Positions 20,796 to 35,200 of a stretch of DNA of 64,000 nt are shown one piece after another (positions within the stretch are counted from its first letter, which is position 1; each line of letters opens with the position of its first letter). The position numbers and the translations under genes are program-made. Under the pieces are notes generated by a model. It was given only the letters and a program-made list of their open reading frames with translations. It ran no database searches and was not told the origin of the DNA. Source of the stretch: Chondrilla cf. caribensis (Eukaryota; Porifera; Demospongiae; Chondrillida; Chondrillidae); assembly GCA_964020155.1 (NCBI GenBank), contig OZ026552.1, forward strand, positions 2,803,416 to 2,867,415, read 5' to 3'.

Positions 20796-22590
20796 CTCAC
20801 GCACGGCTGTTTCAATTCTATACTCGGGCGGAAACTTAGTTGCCAAATCCTTTGGAATGGGAAATACGAATTGGAAACTTCGGACGGATGAAAATTTGCC
20901 GTACTACATTTCGAAGGCTATTATATAGTTCCTTCTCATCTAGCTGATGTTTTAAGGGTTGAAGAGCAATGGTGAGTAATATTTCCGACATTTGAGTGCC
21001 AAAATGGACAGCTTGTGTACGCCGTTATCTACCGAAAACCGGTTTCAATGAATAGACTTTCGAAGGCTCTTTCATCTTCCTCCGAGTTTTCCTTGCATAT
21101 TGGCATAGGGCACTTTGTAGGGCATGCTTCGAGCATCATTTTGGTATATGACGCACTCGTGAGCGTTTTTTTTTTGAATGGCCATCCAGTCGATTGAAAC
21201 TTGATAATGGAAAATTCAAATTTACATGATAATGTATAATATAGTGCGATATTCCCATTAGATATAACTCAATGCTGTGTACATACTGTAATATTATATC
21301 TGTGTATATGTATGTTATGCATGTTATTATTACTAATCCATGGAATCTTTGCTTAACGTTTTACTTCGCTGGAGGGACATGTGTTTGTACTTGGGACTAC
21401 TTTGTAGTAAATGCACAGAATTAAGAAGATAGAAATAGAAAGTATGTCAGGTTTTATGTATGCATGGAATGTTTCACAGATTGAGAAAAGGTTATACTTT
21501 ATTTGAATGGTACATTTTGCAGTACATGCTTCTTTGATTATTTTGGTATGTGCGTATCACACTCAGTGTTTTAATGGTAATCTACCTAATACTATAGATT
21601 AATGGAATCATAGATTATGGTACAGTTTGTATTATCTATGATGGAATTAAGTACAATTCACCATGATTATATGATGACTACACTGATACTGTTGTATACA
21701 ATCATCCAAGACTAAGATCTACTGTGAATTTAACTATATCTATAGATCTAGAGATGTTTGATCTAATTTTAATATACTCTCTTCTACTATTAGACTAAGG
21801 ATGACGGACTTAAAGCGCCTTCGAAAGACTGTTGATTGAGAAAGGTTTTCGGTCCTTTATTTAACTGTATTGTTGTAATAATTATTATTATGCACATAAA
21901 ATTCATACAATTTTAATAAATTTAACCTTGTAACTCAGTCATATGCATGTGATCATGTATGTGACTGTGTCCTATACAATGTGACTGTAAGAAAATTGTC
22001 CCAGTTACAAACACGTCCCTACAGTGAAATGGAGGAAAATATTAAGTAAAGATTTCAAGAATTAGTATTATATTACATGCATTACAGACATATACACAGG
22101 TATAATATTATAGTATGTACACAGCATTGAGTTATATCTAATGGGAATATCGCACTATATTACACATTATCATGTAAATTTCCATTATCAAGTTATTATC
22201 GACTGGATGGCCATTCAAAAAAAAACGCTCACGAGTGCGTCATATACCAAAATGATGCTCGAAGCATGCCCTACAAAGTGGTCTATGCCACTATGCAAGG
22301 AAAACCCGGAGGAAGGTGAAAGAGCCTTCGAAAGTTTATTTATTGGAAAGTGTTTTCCGTGGATAACGGCGTACACAAGCAGTCCATTTTGGCACTCAAA
22401 TGTCGGAAATATTACTTACCATTGCTCTTCAACCCTTAAAACATCAGCTAGATGAGAAGGAGCTATATAATAGCCTTCGAAATGTAGTACGGCAAATCTT
22501 CATCCGTCCGAAGTTTCCAATTCATATTTCCCATTCCAAAGGATTTGGCAACTAAGTTTCCGCCTTGAAACAGCCGTGCACGATATTCTT
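20796..22590. mobile_element. Foldback element with ~500-bp inverted arms
   Basis: The left arm (about 20.80-21.32 kb) is mirrored by the right arm (about 22.08-22.59 kb): for example GGACGGATGAAAATTTGCCG against CGGCAAATCTTCATCCGTCC, and GCACTCGTGAGCG against CGCTCACGAGTGC. The middle is AT-rich with no transposase. The paralogous junction at about 56.50-56.53 kb is uninterrupted. ORFs 21015-21197 and 22141-22455 are the arms read in opposite senses and are not genes. Confidence 0.85.
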
Positions 22591-22905
22591 CATTCTTGTT
22601 CCAGTTGTCTTCGAATTTGTCTTGTCAAAAGGTGATTTCGAACGTATCTATGTGTAAACTTGAGTATGGAATGGACCTAGCTTTGTTTCTTCGTCGTTCG
22701 CCACTAAATCAGGTAGTACACTAAGCATGTAAGAATCCGCTCATCATGGTATGAAAAATGGCGGAGTAGACAACGTGGTATCTTATTTAGTGGCATAAGT
22801 GATATGTATTATTGTAAATACAATCGATTCTGTGTCATACCTAACGTAACTGGCTATTTAAAGTGCAATTGTATTTGGTCTCATTGTTATAATCCATCTT
22901 GGATT
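22591..22905 (+). promoter_or_regulatory. Promoter/5' UTR-like block of gene B2 (copy 2 of 3)
   Basis: Matches 40-340. It has AAAATGGCGGAGTAG at about 22756, keeping the three-codon upstream ORF. It directly follows the foldback element, so that insertion sits just upstream of the B2 promoter. Confidence 0.4.
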
Positions 22906-23229
22906 GTGGTTGAAATAATGTCCATGGTCGTGTGAACTACTTGTGACCTCCATCATCCCATCCATTGCTGGTCATCAAGGGTGCTAGATCTCATTGGTAT
23001 TGATCTTTATCTTTGTACCTGCTATCCCCAATGTACAATGGTGTTGTAATTAAAGGGTCTGCAGTCACAGTAAATAGTTGTTCATACCTGGTCCTGGTTG
23101 GTAGTTTATCTTGTTATTCTGATCTTCTGTAGCTACTTCAATACCAGAGCATATCTGAGGGTGTTACCAGTGCAGGCAGACCACTCACTGCTGTATTCAT
23201 CAAAACAGTTTGGTTTTTGGATTCTGCAG

Positions 23230-23288
23230 TGAAATGGCTCTCAACAGTGAGGTACATCCGAATGTACTCACAAATGATGAGGAGGAGA
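23230..23288 (+). CDS. B2 start exon ([10 protein letters not shown]...)
   Basis: Acceptor GGATTCTGCAG, ATG 23234 (G at -3 and +4), 18 codons ending NDEEE, donor GTGAGT at 23289 in phase 1. Homologous to 2126-2157 and 57378-57421. No signal peptide. Confidence 0.6.
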
Positions 23289-26200
23289 GTGAGTTTCCAT
23301 AAAAAGACTCTAATATTTACAAATGCAAGCAAGGGTGTACCTATGAAAATATGGAAAAGATTGAGAATGTGGCTCAGGGTAAATAGAGGCAGGTGCTCCC
23401 TCCTGACTGAGGACCTTCCTGGGTTGTGTTACAGTCCACTCTGTCCAGAGGGCTGACCAGCTGACCAGCCATCAGTGTCAGCTTAGCTGATGGGGTCAAA
23501 ATATACTGTTTCTGAATTTTTCAACAACCCAAGGTCTTGGTAGTTGTTTCAAGGTCCCCCTGTGTAACTGACCATAGTTGCTGACTCAATGGGGAAGCTA
23601 TCCCCATTCAAGTGGTAGTAAGGGCTAGCTGCACCTCGGATACAAGCTGACAGCTTCATTCCACCTTTTCTTTTGGTACAACAAATTGGTTTAAACAAAA
23701 TGAGCTTTATTGTTACTTACGGGAGTAGGTATAATAATTATAACTATTAATAATTATAATTACCCACTAGCTGACTATTGAGCAACCAAGCACATAACAG
23801 ACCCTGTTTGCAGTGTCTGTTCTGCTTTAAAAAGCATTTTGTTCTATTGAATTTGCTGTCAGTGAGTGACTATTTATAATATGTCTTACAATACGTGACA
23901 AAAATTAATTTGTTTTTTGCACGATCAATTGCATGTTCGCGCACAATCCATACGTGAAGGTTGGGCATGAGGAAAGAAAACCTGTCAGCATAAATGAATA
24001 ACTGAACAGTGCAAACTGAGCCTATTTTTGTTATTTCGTATATTCTGTACTTTCTTATCATGTGATCGATATTTTCCTAAAGATTTTAGCAGTTATCTGT
24101 TGAAACATATGTACCAACTTACAAGTATGCGAAAGTACCTATACTTTAATAATAACTTCAAGACCATACGTACGTATGTATGGTCTTGAAGTTACTATTA
24201 GTACATGTATGTACGTATGTACGTGCACACGAACGCGCGAGATCATCTTGCACATTTGGTTAATAACATTTTTCATTAACCCCACTTTGTACGAGTTGAT
24301 TTTGCGCGAACATTTAAATGTATGCAAATGATTTGTGTCATGTCCTGTAGGTATTGAAATACCGATTTCATGTATGTTTCCCACCAGTCTCACTATGGGT
24401 GTATGCATTTGAACGTAATGTACATGTGTATATGCATGGGTATGTGTGTGGCTGAGGTTGTGTATATGTGTCTTCCCCTATTCCTGTGCTTCAGTTTATT
24501 GTTGTTACATATTTTATTAAATCCATTTCTGTATGATTCCTATATTTATGCAGATTCTCCTGGCTTATCTGCAGGGAGACATTTCGTTAGTCCATTTCTT
24601 TTGTCAAGTACGTAAGTTTCCCACTAGTCAGACTATGGGTGCATTGGTTATGCATTTGAGTATACCTGTACAGGTGTATACGTGTGCATATGCATGGGTA
24701 TGTGTGTACAAACAACTAGCCACTCATACCCTCACTACTTATTCCTTTCAATTGTGAGTATACACAGACCTCATAGGCATTGGAGAAGGTCCGGCAGGCC
24801 AGTGACTGGTGGACCAATAACAAATAAACCAGCTGGTTGACTATCAGAACCAACTTAGTTGAGGGGGGCAAATATGGTGAATTTTCCACCAACCCAAGAT
24901 CTTAGACCCCCCAAGTAGATGGCCGTAGTTGCTGGGGAATTATTAATTTTGTTGTCGTAACATAATTTCAACTTTTGTATTACCTATTATTGAACACTGT
25001 AGTGATGTGCTTGACTGGGATGCCATGGGCTAAGCTGACTAAAATTCCATTTTGTCTACCTGACCAATACATATCATACTGCTACACACTTCACAGTACC
25101 AATCCTACTCCCTGAACACTCTGTGTACACCATGTGTATGTGTGTGTATTATGCATACTTATTTAATTTGATTCATATTATTTTGTGACCCACCTATCAC
25201 GAACCTATATCTCATCCACCACTCCCACTCATCCCCAGTATTTTATAATATTGTTTATATCCCAACTTTTGTACATCAGTATAATGTAATTCTAGGCCAC
25301 ACCCAAAATAATTTCCTCTAGTGGATAAGAGATGTTAACACGTGTCCCTTCAAGATCTCACAGTAAACAGTATAATGTATGATTGAGGAGCAATGTATTA
25401 TAATTGTGTCTGTTTCCAGAGAGTACCTAACCTGAACCTACGTATGGCTCATTCCCACTCAACACTAAAATTCTAATTGAGTAGTGATGTATTATAATTG
25501 TGTCTGTTTCTACCTAACTCGAACCTATGTCTCATCCACCACTCCCACTCATTCCATCCTCTCCTGGTAATGTACACACTGTACAGTACCAATGTACAGT
25601 ATTGTTGTATGTCATATGATGTGACCAAGACTATCATAATTCCTACTTGAATAGTTGGTCTACACTCAGTGTGTGTGTGCATGTGTGTTGTGTGGAAACT
25701 CATTTATATTCTACATAATGTATGTACATCGGTATATTAGTCTATAATGTGTAGTTGTGCTTTATTATGTAGTTCATTGTTGTTTTTGTTTGATTTTATA
25801 CATTTCTGTAAGCATTGCAATGTTTTATGATGTGTCTCCTATCTTATTTACAGTGGAGGAAGTAAGGAGAGAATGTAAGTTTCCCACAACTCACACTGCA
25901 CATAGGTGTACAGGTTATGTATTTGTTTGTGTATGTAGGTGTGTACGTACAAGTGTGTATGTGACCAAACCACCACTCACACAGTCAATGACTCCATTCT
26001 TCCTAATTTACGTACTATTCTCAGTACTAAACTGTCTCAGTACAGTCAGAACAGTCTCTGAACACATTTATACACCATGTGTATGCATGTGTATATATGC
26101 TCACTGATATGTTTGTACATATTTGTGTACATGTGTGGGAATCTACATTATATCTCCCAATACCCTACACACAGTATGTACGTAGTATTTTGTAGTGTTA

Positions 26201-29200
26201 TTTATATCCCAACTTATGTACATCAGTATAATGTAACCCTAGGCTATTGATAATAATTCCTTTATTGGATAAATGATGTTACCACGTCTCATAGTAAACA
26301 GTCAGTCTGGACATTCCAATGCATGCGTGCATGTGTGTGCAACGTCTCGTACAAAACTTGTTTATGTATGTGCATTAAATTTTGACCAATAGTTTATTTG
26401 TGGCATGATATTACGTAACATTGTTCTATAAGAAGTAGTGAGGGACATCTGAAGAGGAATACCCACCACAACGCTCACTTCAGTCCACGAAACCTTGTTT
26501 CAGAGATTTCCATCTTGTCGAAGGTGATTTCGAACGAATCTCTGTGTAAGCATGTGATATATAAGATTGGGTGCGCGATACTATGTTTTGTTAGATACGA
26601 TTGTCATGTACTAAAATATCACGATATTCGATATTATCATGATATTTGACATAATAAGAATACTGTAAAAAGCCTGTATTATGCATAATTGTAACATTGC
26701 ATGCCGTCAATATAATACAGAATCAATGGTGAAGCAATATAAGTGACTGCTCAAGCTATGCTTTAAAGTTACTCCGAGTTTCTTGCTAGAAATACCAGTG
26801 TGTTCACGTGATCTGGTGTTAGGCGGCTGTGAAAAGGGTCCACAATGATACCCCCTGCACTGAAGACTTGCTCCGATGGTGCACTTGTGCCTTGTATACA
26901 ATCGGGAAGGTGAAGCTATGAGCTTTACACCACAAAAGTGGGTCACTGTATGCCTCTTCCAATGGCAGGTCCAGGTACATTTTTGAGATGGTAGGCTGTA
27001 CTGTGGGTTCAGCTTGTGGACTAGCCTTTTGAAGCCTTCCTGTTCAACAGTAAAGTATGGCTGCATATCTTTGCAAGATTGTACACGACTGTGCAATTCA
27101 ACTTGTGTGCTTATGCACACTTTAGATTGTACTGCATAATTTTTAAAATCACAGCAGCAAGTGTAGGTTGGGAGGGTGTCTTCCCTTTTCCCTTCAAACT
27201 CCCTGCCCCTTTTGATGCCTCCTTGTACAGATTGGGATGAGCACCGCGAAGATGGGTGAATAGGTTTGTCGTATCGCCTCCTTTGCACATCACAGCCTTC
27301 TTGCACGTCCTGCACACCGGCATGTGCTTCTCCCCTGCAAAAGGTTTGCCATTCATCTGCCTTGAGTCCTAAATATGTCCAAACTACGCTTTTCACATTC
27401 CGCTTCTTCACCAAGTTGACATTTGCCATCGTAGAACAAGCCGTACAGCACTACTTTGTACCATTGCTTCACACTTCTAAGGTGTTACTTCACACTTTCA
27501 TACTATTGCTTCACACCAACTGCGATATATTGTCAATGCATTATATTGTGGGCTGGAAATCACTCCCGATATGATAATTGTGTAAATCATTATCGCGATA
27601 TTATTGTATAACCGGTATATCGCCCATCCCTATATAAGATAGACCGTCTAGATCTTGTGTATAAATTGCAAGTCTTACAATCATATTGTGTTGAATGGGC
27701 CTATATTTGTTTCTTTGTCATTCGCCACTATATTCAGGTTGTACACCAAGTATGTAAGAACCTGATCCGCTTTCTAATCCAACAATCTTATTACACACTT
27801 TGTACAACCTTGTAGCCACTTCCTCCAACCTTACTACAAGTTGTACCAGCTTGTACAAGGTGGCATGTGACAGACATATGAAAGCCTGTGCCAAGGTTTT
27901 CATGATCAATGGGTATGATGTCATAATTTCTATTAAGATCATCCCTGTATGGGGAGAGGCCCAATTCCCTTTAAGCATCCCCAGGTTATGTAGTGTATGG
28001 CCATGTACACATAGTATTTTTTTAATTCCATAGCCGCCTCTGTACTTCAAATAATTGGACGTCTTTTTAGGCATAGAACTTTGCTGCAGATATAACGTTC
28101 GGTGGAGCCGTTGCACTAGAATTCTAGCCCAATTTCCAATTCTGAGCATTTTTAGAGTGGCCATTTTTAATTCCACAATTTAAATTGTACTATAAATTTA
28201 CTGTAACTTGTTGTGGTTACATGTAGAAGTGCATATTATATATATTACATATTCTATACATATCGGAAGTCAAAATGAAAATAATATAGGACCTGGGGTG
28301 CCACATGCATCCTCTAAAATGATTGAGGATGTGGCTCAGGGCAAATAGAGGCAGGTGTTCCCTCCTGACTGAGGACCTTGCTGGTTGTGTTACAGTCCAT
28401 TCCAAAGGCCTGACCAGCTGATCATTTATCAGTGTCAGCTTAGCTAGCCAGTGTTAGCTCAGCTTAGCCTTAGCTTAGCTATGTCTCCTACCAGTCTCAC
28501 TACGGGTGTATGTATTTGGGTGTGGTGTACAGTGCATGTGTATATGAATGGGTATGTGTGTACATGTGTCTTCCCCTATTCCCTTGCTTCAGTTTATTAT
28601 TGTTATATATTTCAATTTAATCCATTTCTGTGTGATTCCTATATTTTATACTATTTTTCCTGTCTTATTTGCAGTTTGCAACTACCGAGCAATGTCAATT
28701 CCAGGTAAGTTCCCCACCAATCAGACTATTGTTTTTGTATTTGAGTATACCTGTACAGGTGTATGTATGTGCATATACATGGGTATGTGTGTACAAACAA
28801 CTCACCACTCACACAATCACTAGTTCATTCCTTTAAATTGTGAGTATACACAGACTTCATAGGCAATATGAATGCAAGCCTGTAATGGTGTGCACATGAA
28901 AGTGTTGATACAATGATCCATTTGGCTCAATGTATTATAATTGTGTCTGTTCCTACCTAATGTATGTACATTAATATATTAGTCTATGATGTGTAGTTGT
29001 GTTCCAGTATTTCTTTTCTATTAGTTCATTGTTGTTATTATTGAATTTAATCTATTTTTATTTGCATTGCAATGTTTTATGATGTGTCTTATTTGTGATC
29101 TTATTTGCAGTTGAGGAAGAGAGGAGAAAATGTATGTTTCCCACAACTCGCACTGTACATAGCTGAAATAAAATGTCCAAAAGGATCAGACGTCCTTCTC

Positions 29201-32200
29201 TGAAAGTCAGAGAAAACATAGAATCTATCGAAGAAGGGAGGTAATTATAAGGTATTATTATAACGATATTTGGGACGTATACTCAGTAGGCTATTACCCA
29301 AATACAAACGGTTCTGAATCGATAGATTATCACAGATTGACGCGGCTAAAAAGCCTAAACTGCAGCAGTCAGAGGCTCCCCATGCATGCATGATCACATT
29401 GCCTCTATTATAGCAATGCTGCAAATATATACAGTACGTAACTATTGATTCTGCAAAGCGCCCAGTATATTGGCAGCCAAAAGTTACGGGACGATTTCAA
29501 TATGGCAGCTTTCAGCTATTTCAGCATACTTGCAATTTTCTTGATATTTTGGTGAATTCGAAATGGGAGAGTGAAAATTAATCATAAGAACACTTAGAAT
29601 GTTCAAAAACATAGCTAAATAGTACCTTGAAATCTTAGTGACTTTCATTTATGCTTTATTAACGGCTCTAATCGGCGTAACATTGAAAAATATTCGGTGT
29701 CACAGACGTCCTTTCTAGTACATTATACTTCATTAAGTTTTAGTGCAAGAGTTAATCGGTCGCCACTCCGAGTATCTTGCTTACCTTGCCCTCCTTTAAA
29801 CATCGCAAATATCCGATTCATTTGAAATGTCGGTTTTCGAGAGTTCATTTTATAGCCATTGTGCCCGGATATCTACGCATATTGAACTTGACTTGTGTAC
29901 ACTAAAATAAGAGTAGGTTTTCTGCGTATATCTTCTAATTAGAGTTTTCTTCTGTACAGTCCTCTCTGCAGTGGTCACTCACACACTTAAACTATGGAAT
30001 CTGGTCGGTATACCCTGTGATTTAGGAGTAGCCTACCGACAATCATACATCTATGCATGCGATTTATTTTCTTCTTCCAAATTTGCGCAGATAGTAGATC
30101 ATACGAATGCGGGTAAGTTGTTTGGAGCATTTTCTCTTTGAAAATTATTGAAGATCCTATCTGTTGAAGATTCTGAATAATAAAAGTTTTGAATATACGT
30201 TTGCAGAATAAACATATAATTCCCTCAAAACAACTATCGACAACGTGTTTGCTCAAAGTAGTGATTTTCAATCGAGACGGGCTGACAAGCACCGAAAGAT
30301 GCAATGAAACGATTAGGTGCAGAATACACCAATTAGAATGTTGTTGAATGTTTCTAAAGATTTATTTTACAAATTAAATCGCAAATTCTTGCTTATAGGA
30401 CGATTGAAATTGTACCGTACTGTTCCGTTCCGCCATTTTCTTAAACCCTCAATCGTCCCGTAACTTTTGACCGCCACTGTATGTTGTGTGTAAACTCATT
30501 CCTATTCTACATAATGTATGTACATCAGTATATCAGTCTATGATGTGTAGTTGTGTTCCAGTATTTCCTTACTATTAGTTCATTGTTGTTATAATTGTTG
30601 AATTTAATCTATTTTTGTTTGCATTGTAATGTTTTATGTGTCTCCTATCTTCTTTGCAGCTGAGGAAGAGTTGAGAAGATGTAAGTTCCCCACAACTCAC
30701 ACTGTACATAGGTGTACAAGTTATGTATTTGTTTGTGTATGTAGGTGTGTACGTACAAGTGTGCATGTGACCAAACCACCACTCACACAGTCAATGACTC
30801 CATTCTTCCTAATTTACGTACTATACTCAGTACTAATGTACCTTCAAGGTGTGGCCAGTTAGGAATCAATGACTTGGCTGTTTGCAGTACATCTGTTCTC
30901 ACCCTCCTTCCCATTAAGAGTTTCAATGGGCTAAGATTGCACCAGGGGAGAGGGGTAGCTCTGTAGCTGAGCAGTGTCAGACACAGGTCGTCGGTGTTGG
31001 CTAGTAGATTCTTGATGGTTTGTACCATTCGTTCAACGAGGCCGTTGCTTTGTGGATGGTAAGGGCTTGTTGTGACGTGATGAAACCCATAGTTAGTAAC
31101 AAATTGGCTCATTTCAGCTGAGGTAAATTGGGGTCTGTTGTCACTCACAATTAAGGGTTTTGGGGATGCCATGTCTGGAGAAGACTGTCTTCATGGCGTT
31201 GATGCGGGTGATGTAGTAGATGTCAACTGGATTACCTCTCTGGATAGCGTGAAAAATAATCCACCATCACTATGTACTTCTTTCCCTTTAAGTCAAAGAG
31301 ATCAGTGGCAACTCGTTCCCAAGGGTGATTTGGTAGTGAGGATGGGCTCATGGGCTCTGTTGCTGGTGGACGCTTGCGCATACATGTGGGACATCTTTGG
31401 ACAAATTCTTCCATGTCCCTAGAAGATCCTGGCCACCAAGCGGCAGAAGTCATCCAGAGTCGGCAACGTTCAATCCCTTGATGTCCATGGTGAAATTTCT
31501 GCATGGTTGATTCCCTCAGTGGTTGTGGGATTATTATGCAATTCCAAAACAAAAGGATGTTATCACATTTGGTAATTTCGTCATGGGCGTGCCAGTATCT
31601 TTTCACAGTCCCATGAAGAGAGGTTGAGTCGGGCCAGCCGTTTTGGCAGTACTGGTGGGCTTGCTGAAGTATTTGGTCATCCTGCTGTGCTTTGCAGTAC
31701 TGGCTGAGACTTTCAGCCAATGTGGGTAAGTGATCACGTGGTGCTCTGTTGTCGTAGTCTGCTGTTCATCTTGAGAACTGAAGTGTTGTGGAGTGCACGA
31801 GAGGGCGTCAGCTGTGTACAGCTCTTTTCCCGGAACGTGAGTGATGGAGTAGTCAAATCTGAGAAGTTCCCATAGAAGCTGTGAAACTTCTACAACGTCA
31901 GGTGTGAACTTTCCCAGTTGGTTCACCATTCCCATAAATCTATGCAGCTCTGTGACAGCTAGAGTAGTGGGTGCAGTCATGCGGACATTGGCTTTCACTT
32001 TGCTTGGGTCAGGTAAAACTCCTTCTGAACAAACGACATGACCAAGGAACTTGATACGAGTGCAGACGAACTTGCATTTCTCCTTGTTCAATATGACCCC
32101 TGCATTCTCGATGCGTTTCTGGGTCTGGTGTAGGTGTAGATTGTGTTCTTCCTGGTTCTTGCCATATATGATGACATCGTCCATTAGGCATAGCACTCCA

Positions 32201-35200
32201 GCTTGGCCTTCGAGGATTTGGCTCATCCACTTTTAAAAGTGTTCGGGAGCACTGGAAATTCCAAAAGGCATTTGTTGAAAAGGAATCGGCCATACGGGGT
32301 GATGATCATTGTGAGAGGGCATGACTCTTCATCTAGGGGGATTTGCCAAAAGCCGCTATTGGCATTAAGTTTGTTGTCCACTGTGGGAAGGGGATGAACT
32401 TCTCACAGGACATTGGCATTCAGGGGTTTCAGATCTACACAGATTCGGACTGATCCATCGGGTTTGGGGACTGCTACCATTCCAGCACACCAGGGGGTGG
32501 GATTGTCGACTTTGGAGATAACTCCCATTCCATGCGTTCCAGTTCTGCTTTCACCTTTGGTCGCATCAGTAAAGGTACATTGCGTGCCATGTGGAGGGCA
32601 AATGGTGTGGCGTCTGGATTGACATGAATGTGGAAGTCTACACTCTGTGTGTGCACGCATGTGTGTTGTGTGGAAACTCATTTCTATTCTACATAATGTA
32701 AGTACATCAGTATATTAATCTATGATGTGTAGTTGTGTTCCAGTAGTTCTTTACTATTAATTCATTGTTTTTCTTGTTGAATTTAATCTATTTCTATTTG
32801 CATTGCAATGTTTTATGATGTGTCTCCTATCTTATTTGCAGTTGAGGAATGGGAGAGAATAAGTAAGTTTCCCACAACTCACACTGTGCATAGGTGTACA
32901 GGTTATGTATTTGTTTGCGTATGTAGGTGTGTACGTACAAGTGTGCATGTGACCAAACCACCACTCACACAGTCAATGACTCCATTCTTCCTAATTTACG
33001 CACAATACTCAGTACTAATGTACCTTTACTCTCTGAACTCTTTATACACCATGTGTATGCATGTGTATATTTGTGCACACTATTATGTTTGTACGTATTT
33101 GTGTATATGTGTGTGTGAATCTACAATATATCTCCTAATACCCTACACACAGTATGTACGTAGTATTTTATGATGTCATTTATATCCCAACTTATGTACA
33201 TCAGTATAATGTCAGTGTATGGACACACCCAAAGTAATTTCCTCTAGTGGATAAGATAATATGTTAACACGTGTCACTTCAAGATCTCATAGTAAACAGT
33301 CAGTCTGGACATTCCAATGTACGACTGTGTGTAATGTATGATTGAGGAGCAATGTATTATAATTGTGTCTGTTTCCAGAGAGTACCTAACCTGAACCTAC
33401 GTATGGCTCATTCCCACTCAACACTCAAATTCTAATAGAGTAGTGATGTATTATAATTGTGTCTGTTTCTACCTAACACGAACCTATGTCTCATCCACCA
33501 CTCCCACTCATTCCATCCTCTCCTGGTAATGTACACACTGTACAGTACCAATGTACAGTATTGTTGTATGTCATATGATGTGACCAAGACTATCATAATT
33601 CCTACTTGAATAGTTGGTCTACACTCTGTGTGTACATGCATGTGTGTTGTGTGTAAACTCATTTCTATTCTACATAATGTATGTACATCAGTATATTAGT
33701 TTATGATGTGTAGTTGTGTTCCAGTATTTTTCTTCCATTTTATTGTTGTTATTTGTGACATTTGTCCATTTCTGTTTGCATTGTCATGTTTTATGATGTT
33801 TCTCTCAATTTATCTGCAGTAGAGGAAGAGAGAAGAAGTGAGCTACACACCTACTACATTCTATATAATTTCATATTATTTTACGTCTATGTGTGTGTTT
33901 ATGCATGTTTCTTCATACTTTATGCAATTCACCAACCACCTCTGTGTGTGTGTATGTGCATGTGTGCACATGTATGTGTTTGTGTTTATGTGTGCCTATT
34001 TGTGTGTATATATGTGCGTACATGTTCGTCTGTGTATACTCAGTGTTAGAAATAAGTCGGAATTCAGACATTGTCTGATCATTTTGGCCCTTTGTCAGAT
34101 CCAAAAATTTTGGGGTCGGACATTTGGTTGCATGAGCACAATCAAAGGGCCACTGATACAAAAAACAAGTTGGCCTCAAATTTCTTTGTTTAGTATATGT
34201 AAGCACCTGTGGTGGTGTTAAAAATCCCCGTTCTTATCTCAATGAGAGAAATTTGCAGTTTTTGCTTACAATTGCAATTGCAAAATCGCCGAAAATTGGC
34301 CATTTTGAAATACGTATATGAATCTCAAGAGGAATAGTGATTTTTGTTGATTTTGCAACAATTTAACTCTGAATCCGATAATTATAGTATTATTTCCAAA
34401 TGCCTTAACGATGTGTTGCTGCTGGATTCAGTAGCAAAGCTGAAGGTGAGATTAGCCTTCATAAATTTTTCAAAATTCTGTTGTGCTAATGACTGGCTAC
34501 ATGAAGAGGGATGTTCCTCACTGCTTCTCAAATACTTCCACTGCTATTCATTGCTTCAAAGGACCTTCCAAATCCAATTTTTTGAAACAGATTACATAGT
34601 TCAGTGTCTTACATTATGACTGAAGTATATATGTTGTGGTCACTGGTGTGTAGCAGTAGTGTATGCAATGGATATGTAGATTATTATAGTGAATTGTGGA
34701 TTAATAATGTATCAAGTAATAATATCAAGCCATGAATTTTACATAATAATATGCAGAATGGAGTTACATGCAAACTATGTCTGACCCAGATTGAAAATGT
34801 CCGATCAGAATTCAAAGTGCTCGGACATTTGTCCAATCTCTTTGCATCCTTATTTCTAAGTTTCCCTAAATCCCTATTTCTACGTATGTAAACAACCCAA
34901 CAACCACAACTAACTGGCATAATTCCAAGTTATGCACATCAGTATATTAGTCCGTGATGTGTAGTTATGTTCCAGTATTTTTCTTCTATTTTATTGTTAT
35001 TTGTGAATTTGACCTATTTCTTTTTTCATTGCATTGTTTTATGATGTTTTCTTATCTTTTTGCAGGGAGGGAAGAGGAGAGAAAACGTAAGTTTCCCACA
35101 ACTCGCACTGTACATAGGTGTACAGGTTATGTATTTGTTTGTGTATGTAGGTGTGTACGTACAAGTGTGCATGTGACCAAACCACCACTCGCAGAGTCAA

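Larger units (their letters stand above)
30846..32634 (-). mobile_element. Broken Ty3/gypsy-type pol fragment
   Basis: Minus-strand pieces of RT, the end of RNase H, and integrase (zinc-binding and core) in the correct order, in several frames, with most of RNase H missing. No LTRs, gag or envelope seen. It replaces the middle of a micro-exon unit (unit sequence stops after ACTAATGTACCTT and resumes at CTACACTCTGTGTG). Confidence 0.85.

Noticed and set aside
21015..22455. Two ORFs at 21.0 and 22.1 kb
   Set aside because: They lie in the two arms of the foldback element and mirror each other; no protein family seen.
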